From Eutrigla gurnardus (taxonomy: Eukaryota > Chordata > Actinopteri > Perciformes > Triglidae): 64,000 nt of DNA. Shown piece after piece: positions 56,372 to 64,000 of this stretch. The notes under the pieces were generated by a model. The model had not been told where the DNA came from. It made no database searches and saw nothing but the letters and a program-made list of their open reading frames with translations. Each line of letters opens with the position of its first letter. Position 1 is the stretch's first letter. Location: NCBI GenBank assembly GCA_963514095.1, contig OY741268.1:2332001-2396000 (forward strand), given 5' to 3'. A program made the translations under genes and the position numbers.

Positions 56372-56543
56372 ACATGAAAACAGAGTTTTCCAAAATCTCC
56401 ACCCTGGCCGGAGTTTTTAAAAAGCATTGTTTTCAGGGGCGAATTCTCAGTTTCCGTGTAAACGGAGGGTGCAAACGATGGTTAATGTCTCAGTTTTTAA
56501 AAATAACCGGGTACGTATAAACGGGGCCTCAGATCCATTTAGA

Positions 56544-57887
56544 AATTAAAACTGCGAGCAGTGATAACGGGCCCTCGCATGGCACGTAACTCGGTTAGTG
56601 CTACGACCGCCTGACGTGTCGGACCGCCTGGCCTGGCCACCGCCACGGGGCCGGTAGTCCCCAGCCACCGCCACGTTGCCAGTTGTCCCCAGTCGTCCCC
56701 GGCCACCGCCACGGCGCGGGTCGTCCCAGGCCACCGCCACGGCTGGCGCCTGTCGTCCCCGGCCACCGCCACGGTGCGGGTCGTCCCCGGCCCCCGCCAC
56801 GGCGCGCGACGTCCCCGGCCATTGCCACGCAGCCGGTTGTCCCTTGCCTGAATCGTCGCGTCGATCACCGTATCAGACGATTGAAGTTGTCCTGCTAGAC
56901 TGTGGTGCAAAGTTCCACGACACTGGGACCTTATACGGGTGTAAAAACATGACATTTTATGTCGCCACTAGGTGGCGCTCTGATTGTGAGTCAATATTGC
57001 AGTGCAGACGTGTTCAGGGTGGGACTCTCATCAAATGTGAGAAGCTTGAACATGATTGGACAATGTACATTGAAGTTATAACAGTTTAGATTTTTATGGT
57101 CGAAGCATGAAATTCGTCCATGTTCAGGATGCCGTCCTGGCCACGCCCTTTGACTTATGTAAGACCTTTCGATGATTTTGCATCGTTGAGGCCTCTAGAA
57201 CAGTGTCAGCAAGTTTGGCAGGAATCGGATCAACAGTGTAGGAGGAGTTCGTTAAAATACAAAGCCTTCATTTGGCTAAAATGGCCTAAAATGGCCCAAA
57301 ATGGCTGATTTACTGTAGCGCCCCCGAGTGGTCAATATTAATAAAACTTTCAGGATATGTTCCAGGGAGGTATGTCAACATATCCTGCAAGTTCTGTGAT
57401 GATTGGGTTAAATATTGTGGAATTATGTGTATTGATTTCTAGACCCCCCCCTCTAATGTTCATTGGCTTATAACTTCTGAACGCAAAAATGTATCACAAT
57501 GCCGTTTACAGCGATTGATCAGCTCGGTCTAGTGATGACACACAGCAATTCTGGTGAGAATCGGATCTACGGTTTAGGAGAAATTAGCAAAAACGGGTTT
57601 TTCACAAAATTCAAAATGGCGGAAAATTTCGGTAGGCGGACTTTGGTAATCCCTTTGGCTTTTTTTGTAGAGCACACTTGCCTGCACTTGTGTACCAAGT
57701 TTTGTGTCAATCGGAGTTACTGTGTGAGGGGTGTGGCCTACAAGCTGTAGGTGGCGCTAGCGAGCAACTTTTTTTGTGGCCAATTATGAAATCTCAAATT
57801 TTTCGCCAGTCCAAATGCGCATGCCAATTTTTTTCAACTTCTGAATATGACAAGGCCCCCAAAGACGCATCTGTTAAATAAAATAAT
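56544..57887 (+). repeat. Array unit 1 (1344 bp)
   Basis: Starts 'aattaaaactgcgagcagtg' and continues 'ataacgggccctcgcatggc'. A GC-rich minisatellite (56630-56820) of 'ccaccgccacgg' and 'tcgtccccgg' modules follows, then an AT-richer body with 'ggtggcgct' near 56971 and 57752. It ends 'gcatctgttaaataaaataa'. It lacks the right terminus 'gctcgggccctaat' seen in later units. The Pro/Arg- or Gly/Trp-rich ORFs over the minisatellite are artefacts of the repeat. Confidence 0.9.
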
Positions 57888-59232
57888 AATTAAAACTGCA
57901 AGCAGTGATAACGGGCCCTCGCATGGCACGTAACTCGGTTAGTGCTACGACCGCCTGACGTGTCGGACCGCCTGGCCTGGCCACCGCCACGGGGCGGGTT
58001 GTCCCCAGCCACCGCCACGTTGCCAGTTGTCCCCAGTCGTCCCCGGCCACCGCCACGGCGCGGGTCGTCCCAGGCCACCGCCACGGCTGGCGCCTGTCGT
58101 CCCCGGCCACCGCCACGGTGCGGGTCGTCCCCGGCCCCCGCCACGGCGCGCGACGTCCCCGGCCATTGCCACGCAGCCGGTTGTCCCTTGCCTGAATCGT
58201 CGCGTCGATCACCGTATCAGACGATTGAAGTTGTCCTGCTAGACAGTGGTGCAAAGTTCCACGACACTGGGACCTTATACGGGTGTAAAAACATGACATT
58301 TTATGTCGCCACTAGGTGGCGCTCTGATTGTGAGTCAATATTGCAGTGCAGACGTGTTCAGGGTGGGACTCTCATCAAATGTGAGAAGCTTGAACATGAT
58401 TGGACAATGTACATTGAAGTTATAACAGTTTAGATTTTTATGGTCGAAGCATGAAATTCGTCCATGTTCAGGATGCCGTCCTGGCCACGCCCTTTGACTT
58501 ATGTAAGACCTTTCGATGATTTTGCATCGTTGAGGCCTCTAGAACAGTGTCAGCAAGTTTGGCAGGAATCGGATCAACAGTGTAGGAGGAGTTCGTTAAA
58601 ATACAAAGCCTTCATTTGGCTAAAATGGCCTAAAATGGCCCAAAATGGCTGATTTACTGTAGCGCCCCCGAGTGGTCAATATTAATAAAACTTTCAGGAT
58701 ATGTTCCAGGGAGTTATGTCAACATATCCTGCAAGTTTTGTGATGATTGGGTTAAATATTGTGGAATTATGTGTATTGATTTCTAGAGCCCCCCCCTCTA
58801 ATGTTCATTGGCTTATAACTTCTGAACGCAAAAATGTATCACAATGCCGTTTATAGCAATTGATCAGCTCGGTCTAGTGATGACACACAGCAATTCTGGT
58901 GAGAATCGGATCTACGGTTTAGGAGAAATTAGCAAAAACGGGTTTTTCACAAAATTCAAAATGGCGGAAAATTTCGGTAGGCGGACTTTGGTAATCCCTT
59001 TGGCTTTTTTTGTAGAGCACACTTGCCTGCACATGTGTACCAAGTTTTGTGTCAATCGGAGTTACTGTGTGAGGGGTGTGGCCTACAAGCTGTAGGTGGC
59101 GCTAGCGAGCAACTTTTTTTGTGGCCAATTATGAAATCTCAAATTTTTCGCCATTCCAAATGCGCATGCCAATTTTTTTCAACTTCTGAATATGACAAGG
59201 CCCCCAAAAACGCATCTGTTAAATAAAATAAT
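57888..59232 (+). repeat. Array unit 2 (1345 bp), near-identical to unit 1
   Basis: Differs from unit 1 by only a handful of bases, for example 'gactgtgg' to 'gacagtgg' near 58243 and 'gggaggtatg' to 'gggagttatg' near 58714. The junction with unit 1 is head-to-tail and exact. This is a very recent tandem duplication. Confidence 0.95.
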
Positions 59233-61504
59233 AATTAAAACTGCGAGCAGTGATAACGGGCCCTCGCATGGCACGTAACTCGGTTAGTGCTACGACCGCC
59301 TGACGTGTCGGACCGCCTGGCCACCGCCACGGGGCGGGTCGTCCCCGGCCACCGCCACGTTGCCAGTTGTCCCCGGTCGTCCCCGGCCACTGCCACGGCG
59401 CGGGTCGTCCCCGGCCACCGCCACGTTGCCAGTTGTCCCCGGTCGTCCCCGGCCACTGCCACGGCGCGCGTCGTCCCCGGCCATTGCCACGCAGCCGGTC
59501 ATCCCTTGCCTGAATCGTCGCGTCGATCACTGTGTCAGACGATTGAAGTTGTCCTGCTAGACTGTGGTGCAAAGTTCCACGACACTGGGACCTTATACGG
59601 GTGTAAAAACATGACATTTTATGTCGCCACTAGGTGGCGCTCTGATTGTGAGTCAATATTGCAGTGCAGACGTGTTCAGGGTGGGACTCTCATCAAACGT
59701 GAGAAGTTTGAACCAGATCGGACAATGGACACTGAAGTTATAACAGTTTAGAGTATTGTGAAGCATGAAATTCGTCTGTGTTCGTGGGGTCGTGCTGGTC
59801 ACGCCCTTTGACTTATGTAAGACCTTTTAATGATTTATAATCATTAAGGCCTCTAGAACAGGCTCATAAAGTTTGGTAGGAATTGGATCAGCGGTCTAGG
59901 AGGAGTTCGTTAAAATATACTGCATGAAAGAGGCGAAAAATCGCTTCAAATTTCACATGAAATGCAAAATGGCTGACTCTCTGTTGGGTTTAGGGCATGG
60001 GTCCAAGAGGCTTTTTTGTACAACTCTACATATTCTATGTACCTACAAAGTTTCATGCAGGTACGTCAAAGTTAAAGGTGTTCAATATCCTAAAAGGAGC
60101 TGTAAAAGTGTAAAAACATGATATTTCCAGGTACCATCAGGTGGCGCTCTGACCTAAGGTCAATATCACAGTGCATACGTGTTCAGGGTGAGACTCTGAT
60201 CAAACTTCTCAAGTTTTGAGCAGATTGGACATTGTATCCTGAAGTTACAACAACTTCCTGTACACTGACCATAACGCAAGACCTGGCCACGCCCTTTGAC
60301 CTATGTAAGACCTTTCAATGATTTTTCATCATTGACGTCTTGAGTACATTTACATTTACATTTACATTTAGGTCATTTAGCAGACGCTTTTGTCCAAAGC
60401 GACTTACAATAAGTACATTTGTCAAAAGAGGACCAAGTTTGGACCAAGTTTGAGGTTAATCCGATAAAGCTGCTAGGAAGAGTTCGCAGAAGTATAAAAT
60501 GTAACACTTTCTATCGCCAGTAGGTGGCGCTCTGAATATCAGTCAATATTACAGTGCAGATGTGTTCAGGGTGGTACTCTTGACAAATATGTGAAGTTTT
60601 GATAATATCAGACAATGTACATTGAAGTTATAACAGTTTAGATTTTTGTGGTGGAAGCATGAAATTAGTCCATGTTTAGGACGCTGTCCTGGCCACGCCC
60701 TTTGACTTTTGTAAGACCTTTCGATGACTTTGCATTATTGAGGCCTCTAGAACAGTCTCAGCGAGTTTGGCATGAATCTGATCAACGGTGTAGGAGGAGT
60801 TCGTTAAAATACAAACCCTACAAATAAGCTAAAATGGCCAAAAATGGCCTAAAATGGATGATTTACTGTAGCCCCCCCGAGTGGCCAATTTTAATAAAAC
60901 TTTCAGGATATGTTCGAGGGATATATGTCAACATATCCTGCAAGTTTCGTGATGATTGGGTTAAATATTGTGGAGTTATGTGTATTGATTTCTAGAGCCC
61001 CGCCCCTCTGATGTTCATTGGCTTATAACTTCTGAACGCAACGATATTTTTCAAAGCCTTTAATAGCACTTTATCAGCTCCGTCTAGTGATGATCCACAG
61101 CAATTTTGGTGAGAAACGGATCTACGGTTTAGGAGAAGTGCGCAAAAACGTGTTTTTCACAAAATTCAAAATGGCGGAAAATGTCGGTAGGCGGACTTTG
61201 GTACTTCAAGAGGCTTTTTTGTAGAGCACACTTGCCTGCACATGTGTGCCGAATTTTGTGTCAATCGGAGCTACGGTGTGCGTCTCGTGGCCTAAACAGC
61301 GCTAGGTGGCGCTAGAGAGCAGGGTTTTTTACAAGGCCTCTAAAATGTCGCAATTTTCGCCAGTCCCCATGTGCACACCAATTTTTTTTAGCTAATTTTA
61401 ATGCTAAGGCCTCCAAAAAGGCAGCGCAAGTTGCGGAAGAAGAAAAATAGTCAATGCAGTTTCAATAGGGCTTCGCTGCCCGACGTTGTCGGCGCTCGGG
61501 CCCT
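59233..61504 (+). repeat. Array unit 3 (2272 bp), with internal half-copies
   Basis: Begins as units 1 and 2 with a shorter minisatellite, then holds three successive 'ggtggcgctctga' blocks (about 59633, 60140 and 60525), so extra internal copies make it longer. It ends in the full right terminus, with 'cccgacgttgtcggcgctcg' and 'ggccctaatt'. A short 'acatttacatttaca' repeat is inserted at 60349. Confidence 0.9.
60349..60425 (+). repeat. Fish 'tacatttacattta...gcgacttacaat' repeat
   Basis: 'tttacatttacatttaggtc' followed by 'atttagcagacgcttttgtc' and 'caaagcgacttacaataag'. This short sequence is one of the commonest dispersed repeats of teleosts, here inside array unit 3. Confidence 0.75.
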
Positions 61505-63456
61505 AATTAAAACTGCGAGCAGTGATAACGGGCCCTCGCATGGCACGTAACTCGGTTAGTGCTACGGCCGCCTGACGTGTCGGACCGCCTGGCCTGGCCA
61601 CCGCCACGGGGCGGGTCGTCCCCGGCCACCGCCACGTTGCCAGTCGTCCCCGGTCGTCCCCGGCCACCGCCACGGCTCGGGTCGTCCCCGGCCACCGCCA
61701 CGGCTGGCGCCTGTCGTCCCCAGCCACCGCCACGGCGCGGGTCGGCCCCCGCCACGGCGCGCGTCTTCCCCGGCCATTGCCACGCAGCCGGTCGTCCCTT
61801 GCCTGAATCGTCGCGACGATCACCATATCAGACGATTGAAGTTGTCCTGCTAGACTGGGGTGCAAAGTTCCACGACACTGGGACCTTATACGGGTGTAAA
61901 AACATGACATTTCATGTTGCCAATAGGTGGCGCTCTGATTGTGAGTCATTGTTGCAGTGCAGACGTGTTCAGGATGGGACTCTCATCAAATGTGAGAAGT
62001 TTGAACCAGATCGGACGATGGACACTGAAGTTATAACAGTTTAGAGTATTGTGGCGAAGCATGAAATTCATCCATGTTCAGGGCGCCGTAATTGCGCTCC
62101 CGTAGGACTTATGTAAGACCTTTCGATGATTTTTAATCATCGAGGCCTCTAGAACAGGCTCACAAAGTTTGGTAAGAATGGGATCAACGGTGTAGGAGGA
62201 GTTCGTTAAAATACAAAGCTTACAATTGAAAAATGGCTGATTTACTGTAGCGCCCCCGAGTGGTCAATTTCAATAAAACTTTCAGGATATGTTCCAGGCA
62301 GATATGTCAACATATCCTGCAAGTTTCGTGATGATTGAGTTAAATATTGTGGATTTATGTCCTTATGAGTGTAAAAATATGACATTTCATGTCGCCAATA
62401 GGTGGCGCTCTGATTGTGAGTCAAAATTGCAGTGCAGACGTGTTCAGGGTGGTACTCTTGACAAACATGTGAAGTTTTGATCATATCAGACAATGTACAT
62501 TGAAGTTATAACAGTTTAGATTTTTGTGGTCGAAGCATGAAATTTGTCCATGTTCAGGACGCCGTCCCGGCCACGCCCTTTGACTTATGTAAGACCTTTC
62601 AAAGATTTTGCATCGTTGAGGCCTTTTAGAACAGTCTCAGCGAGTTTGGCATGACTCGGATCAACGCTGTAAGAGGAGTTCGTTAAAATACAAAACCTAC
62701 AATTGGCTAAAATGGCCTTAAATGGCCCAAAATGGCTGATTTACTGTAGCGCCCCCGAGTGGTCAATTTTAATAAAACTTTCAGGATATGTTCCAGGGAG
62801 TTATGTCAACATATCCTGCAAGTTTCGTGACGATTGGGTTAAATATTGTGGAGTTATGTCTATTGATTTCTAGAGCCCCGCCCCCCTGATGTTCATTGGC
62901 TTATAACTTCTGAACACAACGACATTTTACAAAGCTTTTGATGGCACTTGCCCAGCTTGGTCTAATGATGAGGCACAGCAAATTTGGTGAGATTTATGGT
63001 TTAGGAGGAATTAGCAAAAACGCGTTTTTCACAAAATTCAAAATGGCGGAAAATTTCGGGAGGCGGACTTTAGTACTCCAAGAGGATTTTTTGTAGAGCA
63101 CACTTGCCTGCACATGTGTGGCGAATTTTGTGTCAATTAGAGTTACGGTGTGCTAGGGCTGGCCTAACACGCGTTAGGTGGCGCTAGAGAGCCACCGTTT
63201 TGTGGCCGACTATGAAACCTTTAAAATATCAAATTTTTCGCCAGTCCCCATGTGCACACCAATTCTTTTAAGCTAATTTTGATGCTAAGGCCCCCAAAAA
63301 GGCCGTCGAACTTGCGAAATAATAAAAAGAAGAAAAAACATTCGCATTTCAATAGGGCTTCGCAGCCCGACGTTGTCGGCGCTCGGGCCCTAATAAGAAA
63401 AAACAATACAGTTTCAATAGGGCTTCGCTGCCCGACGTTGTCGGCGCTCGGGCCCT
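61505..63456 (+). repeat. Array unit 4 (1952 bp), doubled right end
   Basis: Same order as unit 3 with its own minisatellite variants (61600-61795). The right terminus is present twice: about 63345-63393 and 63405-63456, each 'ttcaatagggcttcgc...' then 'gacgttgtcggcgctcgggc'. Confidence 0.9.
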
Positions 63457-64000
63457 AATTAAAACTGCGAGCAGTGATAACGGGCCCTCGCATGGCACGT
63501 AACTCGGTTAGTGCTACGGCCGCCTGACGTGTCGGACCGCTTGGCCTGGCCACCGCCACGGGGCGGGTCGTCCCCGGCCACCACCATGGCTGGCGCCTGT
63601 CATCCCTGGCCACCGCCACGGCTCGGGTCATCCCCGGCCACCGCCACGGCTGGCGCCTGTCGTCCCCGGCCTCCGTCGTGTTGATCATTGTATCAGATGA
63701 TTGAAGTCATCACGCTCGATTGGGGTGCAAAGTTCCACGACACTGGGACCTTATACGGGTGTAAAAACATGATATTTCATGTCGCCAATAGGTGGCGCTC
63801 TGATTGTGAGTCAAAATTGCAGTGCAGACGTGTTCAGGGTGGGACTCTCATCAAATGTGAGAAGTTTAAACATGATCGGACAATGGACACTGAAGTTATA
63901 ACAGTTTAGAGTATTGTGGCAAAGCATGAAATTCGTCCATGTTTGTGGCGTTGTCCTGGCCACGCCCTTGGACTTATGTAAGACCTTTCGATGATTTTGC
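63457..64000 (+). repeat. Array unit 5, cut by window edge
   Basis: Starts 'aattaaaactgcgagcagtg' again, with a shortened minisatellite (63545-63670). The array therefore extends beyond the window. Confidence 0.9.

Larger units (their letters stand above)
41726..56528. mobile_element. Harbinger-type element with large nested insertions
   Basis: The left end, from 41726, has 'cgtttacacgtgcccggcta'. The right end, up to 56528, reads in inverse 'cgtttatacgtacccggtta'. TCA lies on both outer sides (41723-41725 and 56529-56531), fitting a 3-bp target duplication. Just inside the left end is a Myb/SANT-like gene on plus; just inside the right end is a Harbinger transposase remnant on minus. Autonomous Harbinger elements carry exactly this pair. 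The middle is filled by a CACTA-like element and an L1 fragment. The span of 14.8 kb is inferred from the matching ends and could also reflect two separate copies. Confidence 0.6.

Noticed and set aside
56539..58433. Gly/Trp/Arg- and Pro/Arg-rich ORFs of 75-163 codons, repeated in each array unit
   Set aside because: They come from the GC-rich minisatellite read in several frames on both strands; no known domain and no consistent frame.
56544..64000. Possibility of a CRISPR array or satellite centromere
   Set aside because: Units are 1.3-2.3 kb with transposon-like ends; no short direct repeats with unique spacers, and this is vertebrate DNA.

Overview
This window looks like ray-finned (teleost) fish DNA. 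It carries a Rex3 retrotransposon, a fish-type L2 LINE, DIRS-like and L1 retrotransposons, hAT, PIF/Harbinger-like and CACTA-like DNA transposons, CA microsatellites and a dispersed repeat with the motif 'ggtggcgct'. I found no host gene I could defend: almost everything recognisable is a mobile element, and many elements sit inside one another.

Layout. 1-2660: 5' part of a DIRS-like retrotransposon on the minus strand with a broken gag-like ORF and a 107-bp tandem repeat. 4200-7309: a Rex3 element whose single long ORF has one in-frame stop. 7735-37562: a CR1/Rex1-group LINE ('LINE-A') broken by three insertions: an L2 LINE (about 7735-12703, minus), a non-autonomous hAT (13520-15456, holding a second small element) and a giant DNA transposon (16158-34635). 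37563-41250: no recognised gene. 41726-56528: a Harbinger-type element whose Myb/SANT-like gene (left) and transposase remnant (right) are separated by a large CACTA-like insertion with a transposase and a many-exon DUF4806-like gene, plus hAT elements and an L1 fragment. 56544-64000: a tandem array of about 1.3-2.3 kb repeat units running off the right edge.

The most interesting object is the 18,478-bp element at 16158-34635. It has 6-bp target duplications (GAAGTG), terminal inverted repeats of about 1.3-1.5 kb starting TACGGAGCCCCCC, and two convergent spliced genes. One is a DDE integrase-like transposase (minus, 33305-31600). The other is a SAM-like plus HECT-like protein resembling fish G2/M-phase-specific E3 ubiquitin ligase-like proteins (plus, 19084-27569). 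Removing the element and one target copy restores the LINE-A reading frame exactly; removing the L1 at 21325-26827 restores the HECT-like reading frame exactly. Both genes appear to be read inward from the inverted repeats, which carry the same splice sites and exon. I infer a large cargo-carrying transposon, perhaps related to the IS3EU group (6-bp duplications), with a ubiquitin-ligase-like protein as its second gene. This copy is broken: the HECT-like gene has a stop codon, the L1 insertion and no recognisable catalytic-cysteine exon.

All family names come from motif recognition by eye; no database search was run.
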